Source: Pseudomonas sp. FeN3W (GTDB lineage Bacteria > Pseudomonadota > Gammaproteobacteria > Pseudomonadales > Pseudomonadaceae). From it: DNA of 64,000 bases. Shown here one piece after another: positions 27,922 to 39,170 of this stretch (position 1 is its first letter; each line of letters begins with the position of its first letter). The stretch covers positions 1,441,001-1,505,000 of the forward strand of contig CP136010.1 of the NCBI GenBank assembly GCA_030263805.2, given 5' to 3'. Both the position numbers and the translations under genes were made by a program. The notes under the pieces are model-generated. The model was not told the origin of the DNA. It did not search any database and saw only the letters and a list, made by a program, of their open reading frames with translations.

Positions 27922-29874
27922 ATGATCCGAAGGTTCCGGCTTGAGCAAAAAGGCCGCTACGAGAAGCTGGTAATAGCTCAACGTTTGTCGGACATGGTGG
28001 ACAACTACCTGGATGGGCGCCCTGCACCGTTGCTGATCGGTGCCGAACAAGGTGGTATCGGCGAATGGGATGACGTGGTCATCTACCATGCGGATGAGCA
28101 TTATGAGCACTTCCAGATCAAGCGGCAGACGACCCCCTTCAGCGATAAGCACATCGATAAAGCCGACTACATAAAGTCCTATAAACCCAAGGCCGGCAAC
28201 AAGGCAGCAGCAAGTGCAACGCCAGTTGTCCCGTCCGATAGCGCCATCGACTCTGAGCTCGATAAGGCCATGAAGAGCTTGTCTGCCTGGAGTCTCACAC
28301 CCCAGTCCAAGCAGCCGCCAGTCCGCGCTTTTTCACTCATCCTGCTCGGCCTGGAAGTTGTCATCAAGGGCAAGCCAAGTGACTCCATCACCGCCAATCA
28401 CCTGCACGAGTTTTGTCGACTCTGCAAGCAGGACGGTCTTGATCTGGCTGCCCTATCTAGCCGCCCCGATACCCCAACGCAAAACGTCTATAAATGGTTG
28501 ACGACCTGGTGTGGCTTTACCGACTGGGATCATGTTCGACAAACCATGCGGACACTTACGATCCATGCCGTAGGGAGCGAAGAGAACCTTGAAGAGCGTG
28601 CGTGCGAGTCGTTAGGACGGCACTTTAATGATTCGCGGGCAACCCTTGAGAAGCTAGTGGGGTACATTTCTACAAGTACCACGGATGTTAACGCCATCAG
28701 CTGTCATGCGATGGCTAACCATCTCAAAGACGCACGCCGGTCAGATGCTGTGACTTGGACGCAATACCTCATGAGGCCGCAGGCTGGATCCAGTTGGATG
28801 GTCGCCGGTACCCACAGCTTGAATGGTACGACGAGCTTGCCAGCGGCCCATGCTGCCGCGGAAGTTGTCGGTCACCACTGGACAGCGGGCGGTAACAACA
28901 GAAGGCTGCGGTTGCACGCTACCTATTGCCCGCCTACGCCAAATACCGTGGCCCTCCACTCGGCCATCCTTCGGCTGGCCCTGCACTTGAAGAGCGGGAG
29001 CCATTGCCTGCTTCTGGGTGAGCCGCTTTGGCGCCAAGGCGCTGGGAACGAGTTGGGTAGAACGCTTGGGATCAGCGAGAGTGATCTTGATGAGCTTCCT
29101 TGGATAGACAATTCAGAGGCGCTGTCCTGCGCGTCGGGTCGCGAAATCTCGTCGATCCTGGAGGCGCGAGATGAATCTTCAGCACTTCACCGGGCAATGA
29201 ACAATCTTGTGTGGGAGCAGCTACAAGCCCGCATCACGGCCAGGTTGAACTCGGTATCCGACATGCCATTACTGGCAGCATTGGAACCGAAGTGGCGCTC
29301 TTGGGCCGCTGAGCTAACAGCCGACGCCGCTGCGCGTGAGTCACTGTTAGAACAACTCATGTACCCCAAAACAGAAGGCTTAGACGGGAAACACGCGCTG
29401 CGCGTCGGGCCTCGTACTGCAGACCTGCTGGAAACCGCCATTCTGATGCTGCTTCTGGTTTGCGTCGCAATCGGTAACGACGATGGCAATTGGCGCGAAA
29501 TCCCTGACGTTGGGGATGTTCTCAGCATTGCATTGCAGAACTGGTCAGGCGCTTCAGGCGATCACAGTGGCGCCAGGCCTGTTGCCGATGACCTGATGGC
29601 CATTTTGGGGCCTTCGCCAGCGTCGGTAGTCATTCTCGCGGGAGTCGAAGGGTCTCCCACGAGCCTACTCGAGTCCGGTATGGCTGATGATTTTGAGACC
29701 AGTAACAGCATGGCGGCTGAGCGCCAGCCCAGATTGCTGGTGACACGATTTGGGGTGCTCAAGCACTTGCGTAACGGGACACTCGCCCAGCTAAAGCAGC
29801 AATTCCAACGTCATTGGGATGCTTGGCGCGACGCGCGTGAAGCAGCAATCGAAGCTTATAGGGAAGGACACTAA
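27922..29874 (+). CDS. ABC-3C system effector-like protein with N-terminal nuclease-like motif
   Basis: The 650-residue protein is the first of three tightly packed genes ending in an SMC-like ATPase. Its N terminus shows a PD-(D/E)xK-like pattern: a GEWDDVVIY strand with candidate Asp51, followed by HFQIKRQ (the QxK at 65-67). This is the arrangement in Cap4-like and DUF4297-like DNA nucleases and in large components of ABC-three-component systems. The rest (about 100-650) is unrecognised and mostly helical. I start at ATG 27922 (AAGGGA site) rather than an upstream GTG. Predicted role: nuclease effector controlled by its two partners. Confidence 0.65.
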   Translation: MIRRFRLEQKGRYEKLVIAQRLSDMVDNYLDGRPAPLLIGAEQGGIGEWDDVVIYHADEHYEHFQIKRQTTPFSDKHIDKADYIKSYKPKAGNKAAASATPVVPSDSAIDSELDKAMKSLSAWSLTPQSKQPPVRAFSLILLGLEVVIKGKPSDSITANHLHEFCRLCKQDGLDLAALSSRPDTPTQNVYKWLTTWCGFTDWDHVRQTMRTLTIHAVGSEENLEERACESLGRHFNDSRATLEKLVGYISTSTTDVNAISCHAMANHLKDARRSDAVTWTQYLMRPQAGSSWMVAGTHSLNGTTSLPAAHAAAEVVGHHWTAGGNNRRLRLHATYCPPTPNTVALHSAILRLALHLKSGSHCLLLGEPLWRQGAGNELGRTLGISESDLDELPWIDNSEALSCASGREISSILEARDESSALHRAMNNLVWEQLQARITARLNSVSDMPLLAALEPKWRSWAAELTADAAARESLLEQLMYPKTEGLDGKHALRVGPRTADLLETAILMLLLVCVAIGNDDGNWREIPDVGDVLSIALQNWSGASGDHSGARPVADDLMAILGPSPASVVILAGVEGSPTSLLESGMADDFETSNSMAAERQPRLLVTRFGVLKHLRNGTLAQLKQQFQRHWDAWRDAREAAIEAYREGH

Positions 29875-29876
29875 TC

Positions 29877-30470
29877 ATGCTGACACTGCAGGAAGTGGCT
29901 GGCGCAATCATTCAGCGTGTAGAGGGTCGGTATGACGTGTGTCCCCGGGACGTAACGGAGCTAATGCTGCCTGAGGTCGACTACGACTCGCATGTTCTTC
30001 GACTCAAGCGCTCCCACATCGAACGGGCGGGCTGGCGGACGGTTCTGCTCATCGAGCTTCCACTGACGGCCCTTCAGGCAGCCAACCAGTGGGCAGCCGA
30101 TGTCCGGGATGTGCTGCCCGAACCTGAGACTGCAGACCTCTATATGTTTCTGATGATCAGCGGTATCGCCAAGGATGACGCTGCACGGATTGAGACGGAT
30201 GACAGATTTTGCCGCAAGGTTGTTGTGCGCGAATCTGAAGCAGCTGGTGATTTTCTTAACCGGACATTCTTGGCGGCCTTGGATCCCGCTGGCGATGTCG
30301 AGACGCTGAGCGATCCATTGGTGTCGGCGCTGAACACGCTGTCCAATGCATACCCTTGGTCTGCTCCACACATCGCTGCTTGGAAAACGCAGTTTCTGAC
30401 CAACCAAAACGGAGCGGATGTGGTGCGTGTTCTTACCGACTCGCTGGGTGAAAGCGAGGTTCAGTCGTGA
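29877..30470 (+). CDS. ABC-3C system middle-component-like protein
   Basis: The 197-residue acidic protein starts 2 bp after the preceding stop and overlaps the SMC-like gene by 4 bp (GTGA). It has no membrane segment or catalytic motif. Small proteins in this position, between a large effector and an SMC-like ATPase, are the middle component of ABC-3C systems. The assignment rests on size and gene order; I cannot identify which middle-component family it belongs to. Confidence 0.6.
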   Translation: MLTLQEVAGAIIQRVEGRYDVCPRDVTELMLPEVDYDSHVLRLKRSHIERAGWRTVLLIELPLTALQAANQWAADVRDVLPEPETADLYMFLMISGIAKDDAARIETDDRFCRKVVVRESEAAGDFLNRTFLAALDPAGDVETLSDPLVSALNTLSNAYPWSAPHIAAWKTQFLTNQNGADVVRVLTDSLGESEVQS

Positions 30471-33460
30471 GCAAGTTGAATTCAATCACCCTGTCGAACC
30501 TGCGCAAATTCGGGTCGGAAGTCACCATCGAGCTGAGTCCCGGAGCGACTATTTTGCTCGCGCCCAATGGTACTGGCAAAACAACGGTATTTGAGGCGAT
30601 CGAGTTTGGCCTAACCGGGAAAATCGCGCGTCTCCGTGACGACCTTGCCCACATCATTCGTGATGATCAGGCGGCAGCGACAGTCAGTCTGAGTTTTTCT
30701 GAGTTAACTGCGACATCACGCGTGACTGCAGCGGGCGAGGTCAGCCGGGACGGAGACTTGAGCAGCGTCTTCCCTAATGTGTCTGCAAATGACATCCCAT
30801 TCTTGCTGCGTCTAACTCACCTCTTGGATCAGAGGGAGAACGGGTGGATCGTTAATGCAGAAGAAAAGGAAGCCGGAACCCAGTTGGCGAAGCTGCCGAT
30901 TGGTCGCGACGGTTCTAAAGCTCGCGCCAACCTCGCTGCCGTTCGACGGTCGCTGACGGAGCAAAAAGCCCGTGCGGAAGAAGTGTTGATTGGGCATGAG
31001 ACTGATTTGAGCGAGTGGACTCGCCTACTTCAGGAGCGTGACATAGCTGCTGCCGGTGCAGTAGGTGCATTACGACCGCTCGATCGAATTGCCGACGCTC
31101 TCTCTGACGCTGCAAACCAGACGCAAAGCCTGAGCCAGATTCCACCTGGCTTATTGACCGGGCCTGCAAGCCAGGAGGGGCTGACGATTGCACACTCCGC
31201 ACTGACCGAGATCTTGCAAGGGAAGGTCGAACGGACTCGGGCGCATATTTCAAGCCTTGCCTTGGTAAACGATCTTGTTGAAAGCTTTGTTGCGGCGCAG
31301 GAGCAGCTCGAAAAGCTCAATGAAGACCTCGCGGCAGCTAGTCAGACACTCGATAAACACGCGAACACGAGGGCTGACGGCAATGCCGCCTTGCAGGAGC
31401 ATCAGGCCAGTATCCACTCTGCACAGCAAGAACTTACCAGCATCGGGCAGCAACTTGAGCGTCTGATTGGAGAAACCACTGCAAAACAGGAGATCGCTCA
31501 CCGAAATGACGCGTTGACGTCAGCGATTGCTGCCCTACGCGAGGCTGAAGAAAATTCTCGTGTACTTCGCGAGCAGCATGAGCGCAACCAACGGGTTCGC
31601 AACCAGCATGCTCAGATTGACGCCCAGCTTCATGGCATCAACCAGACTGAGCAGCGCTTGGAGGCGAGCCGTCTAATGCTTGCCGACTGGCAGGCCACTG
31701 AGCAGCAAATCAGCGAGGTTGTTCAGCAAATCACGGATCTCGGAGTGCTCATCGATAAACAGAGCATCGATCGGGATGCCGAACGTTCCTCGTATGAGAC
31801 GTGTAAAGCTGCGGAGGCCACTGCCCGATCATTTTATGAGATGCTCAGTTCTTCCGCCGACGCAATCCGTCAGGCCGTTGCATCCATAGCGCAACATCTT
31901 CCCGCTGACCAAGATCAATGCCCGCTTTGCCTGGAGCCGCATGGTGCAACCAAGCTTCAGTCCCGTGTGGCTCAAGCCCTTGAAGCGATCAATCCGAGTT
32001 TGACTGCAGCTGAGCAGCGATTGCGAGCTGCTGTGGAAGCGTTGACGGCCAGTGAGGTCGCGGTTGAGAAAGCGCAGCAAGCACTAGACTTCAGCCGAAT
32101 GGAGCTGGGTGCTTTGGAGTCCAGCCGCCAGGATCTGGGAAGACGAGTTGCGCAGTTTCGTACCGATCCGATTTTGGCTAGTGACTCGCTCCCATTGGCA
32201 AGGGAGTCGCTCAGGCAGCAACTCGATAGTATTGCTCCTGCCAAAAAGCGTTTGACTGATCAGCGAGCGGCTTTGGACGCTCTCCCTTCCCCTGAAGCCT
32301 TTGAACAAACCGAGGGGGCCTTCAACTCGGCACAGCAGATGCTCGACTTGGCCCGAGTTCAACAGAGCGAAGCGTCTACGCGGCTGGATCAAGCAGTTGC
32401 CGCACTGGCCGCGCTCACCTCTGGAGAACCGCTGGCTCGTACGCTTGAGCAACTCACTGCAGAAAAAGCGCAGCTGGAACAGCAGATCAGCGATCTGAAC
32501 GGGAAGGTTGAGACTGTGCAATCCGCCCTAGACACCCAGCAGCATCAGTTGGTTGAGTCATTAACCGCAGTCAAGGAGATCGAGGAAGAAATCCGAAGGG
32601 TTCAAACGCTCCTTCTTCAAATCCGCGCGAGCTGGCAAGAGCAGGATTTGACCGGCGACCCACTTGCGGAAGCTGCGCAGGCCCGTGAAGCGACACTGCG
32701 CGCTACGTTGACCCTCCTGGAGGGGTATGTTTCAGCACTCGAAGGCATTGGGGTGGAGATCTCTGCTTGGGCCAAGCTGAACGATTCACAACTGGCTCAG
32801 CGGTTGATTGATGCTCAGCGTCTTGACCGATCAGAAGAGGCCTTCGAAGCGTACCTCAATGACAGCATCAACGCGGCACGCTCCAGCTTCTTGCAGTTGT
32901 CCTTGATCTCGGACGCGATGGATTTGCTGGACGGCTCACTCAAGAAAGAAATTGAGAATGTTCAGAAGCATGTCGGCAAGGTGGTACCCCGCTGGCAGGC
33001 GCTGCTAAAGCGTGTCGTGCGAGAGTCCAGGTTCCACGAGGCAAGCCTGAAATTCTTCAACTCGTATAACAAGGATCGTGCCGGCGTTTCTGTACCGCTT
33101 GGCAATAAAGCGGTACCGGTACCTGATATCGCGAGTGAGGCACAGTTGACGGATCTTCAACTGACCTTCCTGCTCTCAATGGCGATGAGTCATCAGTGGT
33201 CTCCTTGGAAAGCACTGTTATTGGATGACCCGACTCAGCATCACGACCTGGTACATGCCTCTGCGGTTTTCGATTTGCTGCGTGACTACATCGTTGATCA
33301 TGGTTTCCAGGTCGTTATCGCTACCCATGATGCTCTGCAGGCTCGTTACTTCATGCGCAAGCTGCAAAACGACGGAATTGAGGCCAAGATCTGGACGCTC
33401 GTGCCGACTGAAGATGGCGTCACTGCGCAAGCAGGGAGCTGGAAACAGCGCATTCAATAA
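30467..33460 (+). CDS. SMC/Rad50-like ATPase with zinc hook, ABC-3C system
   Basis: The 997-residue protein has an N-terminal half ATPase with Walker A APNGTGKTT (32-40) and long coiled coils (about 170-480 and 495-790) rich in Glu, Gln and Leu. A zinc-hook motif CPLC lies at about 485-488. The C-terminal half ATPase has Walker B LLLDDPTQ (about 917-924) and a switch-like VIATHD. This is the Rad50/SMC plan of AAA_23 proteins. With the two upstream genes it forms an ABC-3C cluster, a predicted anti-phage system in which the ATPase would sense DNA. Confidence 0.85.
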   Translation: MSKLNSITLSNLRKFGSEVTIELSPGATILLAPNGTGKTTVFEAIEFGLTGKIARLRDDLAHIIRDDQAAATVSLSFSELTATSRVTAAGEVSRDGDLSSVFPNVSANDIPFLLRLTHLLDQRENGWIVNAEEKEAGTQLAKLPIGRDGSKARANLAAVRRSLTEQKARAEEVLIGHETDLSEWTRLLQERDIAAAGAVGALRPLDRIADALSDAANQTQSLSQIPPGLLTGPASQEGLTIAHSALTEILQGKVERTRAHISSLALVNDLVESFVAAQEQLEKLNEDLAAASQTLDKHANTRADGNAALQEHQASIHSAQQELTSIGQQLERLIGETTAKQEIAHRNDALTSAIAALREAEENSRVLREQHERNQRVRNQHAQIDAQLHGINQTEQRLEASRLMLADWQATEQQISEVVQQITDLGVLIDKQSIDRDAERSSYETCKAAEATARSFYEMLSSSADAIRQAVASIAQHLPADQDQCPLCLEPHGATKLQSRVAQALEAINPSLTAAEQRLRAAVEALTASEVAVEKAQQALDFSRMELGALESSRQDLGRRVAQFRTDPILASDSLPLARESLRQQLDSIAPAKKRLTDQRAALDALPSPEAFEQTEGAFNSAQQMLDLARVQQSEASTRLDQAVAALAALTSGEPLARTLEQLTAEKAQLEQQISDLNGKVETVQSALDTQQHQLVESLTAVKEIEEEIRRVQTLLLQIRASWQEQDLTGDPLAEAAQAREATLRATLTLLEGYVSALEGIGVEISAWAKLNDSQLAQRLIDAQRLDRSEEAFEAYLNDSINAARSSFLQLSLISDAMDLLDGSLKKEIENVQKHVGKVVPRWQALLKRVVRESRFHEASLKFFNSYNKDRAGVSVPLGNKAVPVPDIASEAQLTDLQLTFLLSMAMSHQWSPWKALLLDDPTQHHDLVHASAVFDLLRDYIVDHGFQVVIATHDALQARYFMRKLQNDGIEAKIWTLVPTEDGVTAQAGSWKQRIQ

Positions 33461-33888
33461 TGCAGATATCTTTCCGGGCCTTGATTTAAATGTAAGCTGG
33501 GCGCAAGCCAAGTCCTCACGGAGGTTGGCTTTCGCGCAGCGGTAGGTACGCATCTATAGATCCGCCATCTTGGGGCCGAAACAGCTCTTGGGGTATGACT
33601 GCTTCTGGCCGCTAGTGTGCGCTCTCTTGCTTGGATGGCATTACGTTCTGGCCCAACGTTACTGTAGCGAATCCGCAGCAGTATCAATCAAAGCCTCCTG
33701 TATCCCGCGTGAAGAAAGACGCTACGTTGCGCCCGTTCTTCCACGGCTTCGCTTGCCGCCCCGCTACGGCAGATTCGAAGCATTCATCGAAATGTCATCA
33801 TTTAGAAGCAGTGCGTTAACAAGGAATTTCTACCCTTTGCATCGCGAACCGCAATTGTGCGGCCAGCAAATTTGCGAAAGGTGATCAA
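33461..33888. other. intergenic stretch before ptxA with a weak Pho-box-like repeat
   Basis: No gene recognised. A plus-strand fragment (TVANPQQYQSKPPVSRVKK, about 33660-33710) looks coding but has no identifiable product. Near 33783-33799 TTCATC and GTCATC repeat at an 11-bp step, which vaguely resembles a PhoB box. The ptx operon of P. stutzeri WM88 is phosphate-starvation controlled, so a Pho box is expected here, but this match is poor. Confidence 0.3.
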
Positions 33889-34711
33889 ATGACGCCCCAT
33901 CCGATACAGGACGCCGTGCTGCGGGTCGACCGGTTGAGCGTCGTCTACCCAGGCGGCGTGACAGCCCTACGCGATACCTCGATTGCATTTCGGCGTGGTG
34001 AGTTCACCGTGCTGCTTGGTCTCTCGGGCGCAGGCAAGTCGACCTTGCTCCGTAGCCTCAATCGACTCGTCACGCCCACTCGCGGCAGTGTCACCAGCGA
34101 GCTCGGTGAGCTCGGCAGCGGCTCGGCCTTGCGTCAGCATCGTCGGCGTACCGCCATGATCTTCAGCACCACCAGCTAATCGAACGTCAAAGTGCACTGG
34201 CTAATGTGCTTACCGGTCGGCTGGCCTTTCACAACACGCTCCGCTCGCTGTTTCCTCTGCCGCGTGCCGATCAGGAGATTGCGCTCAGTTGCCTCGCTCG
34301 GGTCGGTCTGGCAGACAAGGCGCTAAGCCGGGTGGACAAACTGTCCGGTGGCCAGCAGCAGCGGGTAGGCATCGCGCGTGCGCTAGCGCAACAGCCCGCG
34401 ATCATTCTTGCCGATGAGCCGGTAGCCAGTCTCGACCCGGCCACTTCGGTCCGTGTTCTCGGACTGCTGCGCGACATCTGCAAGGAAGACGGCATCACCG
34501 CCATCGTTTCGCTGCATCAACTCGAATATGCCCGCCGCTTCGCCGATCGCGTCGTCGGGCTGGCCGATTCTCAGATCGTTTTCGATGCCGCGCCCTCGGA
34601 ACTCACCGATGCGCAGCTTGAGCGCATCTATGCAGGCCGCTCTACGACTCAGCCAGCAACTGCTCCGGCTGAAACCCCTGTCATGCTCGCACCTTCACTG
34701 GAGATGTCCCG

Positions 34712-34715
<4 letters not shown>
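33889..34715 (+). pseudogene. ptxA: phosphite ABC transporter ATPase PtxA, frameshifted
   Basis: This is a PhnC-type ATP-binding subunit of a phosphite import system. Walker A GLSGAGKST is at about 44-52. After the frameshift come the signature LSGGQQQR, Walker B IILADEPVASLD and the switch HQLEYARRF. The frame breaks at about 34163, where IFQHHQLIERQSALANV is expected; one C appears missing in ATCTTC(C)AGCACC. Restored, the protein is about 275 residues. Its 3' end overlaps ptxB by 4 bp. Confidence 0.8.
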
Positions 34716-35574
<859 letters not shown>

Positions 35575-35582
35575 GCACCGAT

Positions 35583-36410
35583 ATGTCTACTCATCATGAC
35601 GTGCAGGCGCTGCCTGCAGAGCAACGCGAGCACATCCTTCGAGGCTTCGGCCTCGGTTGGTGGCGCCAGCTGGGGCAGGTGGCAATTGTACTCGGAGTGG
35701 TGCTGTTGGCCTGCTGGTACGTGGGGCTGCTCGATGCCACCACGCTGCTGAACGGGCTGCCCTCCATCGCGACCCTGGCAGGCGAGGCCATGCCGCCAGA
35801 CTTTTCGGGCTATCGAAGCTGGATTCGCCCGTTGATCGACACGCTGGCGATGAGCATCGCCGGCACGGCCATCGCAGTGGTGTTCTCGCTGGTGGTGGCC
35901 TTCGTTGCAGCGCGCAATACGGCGCCGCACCCCCTTGTGTTCGGTGTTGCCCGGGTGCTGCTCAATGCCCTGCGGTCGGTGCCGGAGCTGATCATGGGCA
36001 TCATCTTCGTTGCAGCCGTAGGGTTCGGCGCCTTGCCGGGCGTGCTTGCCCTGGGTCTGCATTCGATCGGCATGGTCGGCAAGTTCTTCGCCGAGGCCAT
36101 CGAGCACGTCGACGAAGCGCCGGTGGAAGCCGCTCGGGCGGCGGGGGCTACGCCGATGCAAGTGCTGCTGCACGCGGTTTTGCCACAGGTGACTCCGCAG
36201 TTCGCCGACGTGGCGATCTACCGCTGGGAATACAACTTTCGCGCCTCCACCGTGATGGGCATGGTTGGCGCCGGCGGTATCGGCTTCGAACTCATGGGCT
36301 CGCTGCGCATCATGCAGTACCAGGAGGTTGCAGCAATCCTGCTGGTCATCCTGGCCATGGTCACGCTAGTAGACGCCTTCAGTGGCGTGCTGCGCAAACG
36401 TTTCAAATAG
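35583..36410 (+). CDS. ptxC: phosphite ABC transporter permease PtxC
   Basis: The 275-residue PhnE-type permease has about six transmembrane segments and the EAA-type coupling loop EAARAAGATPMQVLLHAVLPQ (given here as EAARAAGATPM then LLHAVLPQ). It forms the channel for phosphite or phosphonate uptake with PtxA and PtxB. The start is ATG 35583, 9 bp after the restored ptxB stop. A much longer reading frame across this region is only a shadow. Intact. Confidence 0.9.
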   Translation: MSTHHDVQALPAEQREHILRGFGLGWWRQLGQVAIVLGVVLLACWYVGLLDATTLLNGLPSIATLAGEAMPPDFSGYRSWIRPLIDTLAMSIAGTAIAVVFSLVVAFVAARNTAPHPLVFGVARVLLNALRSVPELIMGIIFVAAVGFGALPGVLALGLHSIGMVGKFFAEAIEHVDEAPVEAARAAGATPMQVLLHAVLPQVTPQFADVAIYRWEYNFRASTVMGMVGAGGIGFELMGSLRIMQYQEVAAILLVILAMVTLVDAFSGVLRKRFK

Positions 36411-36418
36411 GACAAACC

Positions 36419-37429
36419 ATGCTGCCGAAACTCGTTATAACTCACCGAGTACACGATGAGATCCTGCAACTGCTGGCGCCACATTGCGAGCTGATGACCA
36501 ACCAGAGCGACAGCACGCTGACGCGCGAGGAAATTCTGCGCCGCTGCCGCGATGCTCAGGCGATGATGGCGTTCATGCCCGATCGGGTCGATGCAGAATT
36601 TCTCCAAGCCTGCCCCGAGCTGCGTGTGGTCGGCTGCGCGCTCAAGGGCTTCGACAATTTCGATGTGGACGCCTGTACTGCCCGCGGGGTCTGGTTGACC
36701 TTCGTGCCTGATCTGTTGACGGTCCCGACTGCCGAGCTGGCGATCGGACTGGCGGTGGGGCTGGGGCGGCATCTGCGCGCAGCAGATGCGTTCGTCCGCT
36801 CTGGCGAGTTCCAGGGCTGGCAACCACAGTTCTACGGCACGGGGCTGGATAACGCGACGGTCGGCATCCTTGGCATGGGCGCCATCGGACAGGCCATGGC
36901 TGAGCGCTTGCAGGGATGGGGCGCGACCCTGCAGTACCACGAGGCGAAGGCTCTGGATACACAAACCGAGCAACGGCTCGGCCTGCGCCAGGTGGCGTGC
37001 AGCGAACTCTTCGCCAGCTCGGACTTCATCCTGCTGGCGCTTCCCTTGAATGCCGATACTGAGCATCTGGTCAACGCCGAGCTGCTTGCCCTCGTACGGC
37101 CGGGCGCTCTGCTTGTAAACCCCTGTCGTGGTTCGGTAGTGGATGAAGCCGCCGTGCTCGCGGCGCTTGAGCGAGGCCAGCTCGGCGGGTATGCGGCGGA
37201 TGTATTCGAAATGGAAGACTGGGCTCGCGCGGACCGGCCGCGGCTGATCGATCCTGCGCTGCTCGCGCATCCGAATACGCTCTTCACTCCGCACATAGGG
37301 TCGGCAGTGCGCGCGGTGCGCCTGGAGATTGAACGTTGTGCAGCGCAGAGCATCATCCAGGCGTTGGCAGGTGCGCGCCCAATCAACGCTGCGAACCGTC
37401 TGCCCCAGGCCGAGCCTGCCGCATGTTGA
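36419..37429 (+). CDS. ptxD: NAD-dependent phosphite dehydrogenase PtxD
   Basis: The 336-residue protein is of the D-hydroxyacid dehydrogenase superfamily and very close to PtxD of P. stutzeri WM88 in length and sequence as I remember it. It oxidises phosphite to phosphate with NAD+. Features are the substrate-binding region around GCALKGFDNFDVDAC (Lys76), the Rossmann motif GILGMGAIGQAM (about 150-161), the catalytic Arg in NPCRGSVVDE (Arg237), Glu266 in FEMEDWAR and His292 in TPHIGSAV. It allows growth on phosphite as a phosphorus source. Intact, so the key enzyme is preserved even though neighbours are frameshifted. Confidence 0.97.
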   Translation: MLPKLVITHRVHDEILQLLAPHCELMTNQSDSTLTREEILRRCRDAQAMMAFMPDRVDAEFLQACPELRVVGCALKGFDNFDVDACTARGVWLTFVPDLLTVPTAELAIGLAVGLGRHLRAADAFVRSGEFQGWQPQFYGTGLDNATVGILGMGAIGQAMAERLQGWGATLQYHEAKALDTQTEQRLGLRQVACSELFASSDFILLALPLNADTEHLVNAELLALVRPGALLVNPCRGSVVDEAAVLAALERGQLGGYAADVFEMEDWARADRPRLIDPALLAHPNTLFTPHIGSAVRAVRLEIERCAAQSIIQALAGARPINAANRLPQAEPAAC

Positions 37430-38336
37430 ATCCGGTCTGGCTGAAGAGCCTGGTAGCGATCGTTCAAACAGGCAGTTTTCAGAGCGCGGCGAGGGCGTTG
37501 GGGCTGGCCCAGCCGACGGTGTCGCAGCACTTGCAGAAGCTTGAAGAGCAGGTCGGCGTAACGCTGGTGCAGCGCAGTCGTAGAGGCTGCCAGCCTACCA
37601 CACGTGCGCTGGCCTTCATGCCGCATGCGACCGCCTTGCTCGACATGCACGCCCGGGCGCTAGAAGCCCTGCATGGAAATAGTGAGCGCGTCGGGGCCAG
37701 CTCCAACATCGGCACCTACCTTCTCCAGCCATTCGTGCGCAGCTATCCGACGACCGCAAATGAGAGGGGCGAGGTGGATCTGCGCATCGCCGCCAACCCG
37801 GATGTGGCCGACCAGCTACTGGCGGGCCAGCTCGACGCCGCGATCATGGAATGGTGGCTACCTCACCCCGACTTCGAACACCGCCTCTGGCGGGTCGAGC
37901 CGCTGGTACTTATCGTCAGCCCGACCATCCGCTGGCTGAAGCAGGGTGCATAGAACGCGATCGTCTGGTGGACCTGCCGATGCTGGGAGGTGAACCGGGT
38001 AGCGGTACCGGACGGCTTCTGACCGAATACTTTGGCGAGCTGGGCGTGCCTCGCAGCGGTATGCAGCTAGGCAGCACCGAGGCAGTCAAACAAGCAGTCA
38101 GGGCGGGACTCGGCGTGTCGTTGGTGATGGCTTCCGCAGTACAAGACGAAGTTCGCAGTGGCGCGCTGGTAGCTCTTCCCATCCCGGGGCTTGAAAAGCG
38201 TCTCCAACTGATCTGGCGCAAACCGCCCGGAAATCTGCACCCGCCGGGATTTGTGCGGCACTTATTGGCCGATAGCTACAACTCGCTAGAAGCTGTTATC
38301 AGCTACGCGCCCGCGATGCCTAATCTCACCGTCTAA
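37423..38336 (+). pseudogene. ptxE: LysR-family regulator PtxE, frameshifted
   Basis: The LysR-type regulator closes the ptx operon. Its ATG overlaps the ptxD stop by 7 bp. The N-terminal HTH (SFQSAARALGLAQPTVSQHL, about 18-37) and the first part of the effector domain are in one frame. At about 37923 one C is missing (LIVSPDHPLAEAG expected), and the rest (RDRLVDLPMLGGEPGSGTGR onward) continues in another frame to 38336. The restored length is about 304 residues. It overlaps the convergent CysQ-like gene by 4 bp. Confidence 0.8.
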
Positions 38337-39152
38337 GCGAAAACCTGACTCCAATCTCTATCTACTAGGACAGTGCATGCCTGCGGCGCTCCACCGAAAC
38401 ATCGACTCGAAACCTTTGAGAGCTTCGCAACAGAGTCATAGGTAATAGGTTCGCCAGATTGATTGATCAGGACGCCGCCAGCTCCCCGCAGAATTGCGTG
38501 TCCAGCCACCACATCATGAGCAGATACAGGAACAACTGAGACTGCCGCAACACCATCTCCAACGGCGACCGTAGCCAGTCGGTAGGCAATACTAGGCATC
38601 GGTAAGCACACAGAAGGAGCGCAAAGCGCTGCGTTGACCTCTGGCCTCGCCAAAGCTCCCGTACTTACCAGCACGTTGCTGTCCGCTCCTAGCTGGAGTG
38701 TACTAATCGAGCTTTTCAAAATCTGTCCATTTCTACTGATGCCGGCCAGCCCCTCGCACCAAGCGATACAGTCTGGTCCTCTCCCGTTCGTGACCGGCGC
38801 ATGAACCACGCCGAGGACAGGCTCTGCCCCCCTCAATAGGCCGACAGAGAGCGCTGTCCCTCTGAAGCCCCGAAGGAAATCCCGGGTGCCGTCGTTAGGA
38901 TCAACTACCCAACAATACTCAGCACCAGTCAATGTTGAGCCCGTTTCCTCCCCCAAAAATCGCAGTCCAGAGCAGCCAGAAGCTCTCTCTCAGCAGGGCT
39001 TCAATCTCTACGTCGACCTCCGCCTTGTCCCCATATCCACGTGGACCCGATGCAAGCTCACATTCCGCTGCTAACAACTCTCCGGCGCCGAGAACAATCC
39101 GAATCGTGCAGTTCAAGAGATCAGTCAGAATCATGACGGGACCCTGTGTCAT
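38333..39152 (-). pseudogene. CysQ/inositol monophosphatase-family gene, frameshifted
   Basis: The N-terminal part (LLNCTIRIVLGAGELLAAEC, then GDKAEVDVEIEALLRESF) and the main part (GEETGSTL, WVVDPNDGTRDFLRG, SAHDVVAGHAILRGAGG) are in different frames. Two missing C bases between 38955 and 38990 would restore LAALDC and FLGEETGS. The Mg2+-binding DPNDGT motif matches the 3'(2'),5'-bisphosphate nucleotidase / inositol monophosphatase family. The exact substrate is unknown. It lies outside the ptx operon, on the opposite strand, and follows the 39171-39620 gene by 18 bp. Confidence 0.7.
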
Positions 39153-39170
39153 GCCTAAGCATGGGCTGCT

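Noticed and set aside
35657..37429. Long plus-strand frame of 590 codons that seems to fuse two proteins
   Set aside because: Its first part is out of frame with ptxC, which reads well in another frame; only the ptxD part is real.
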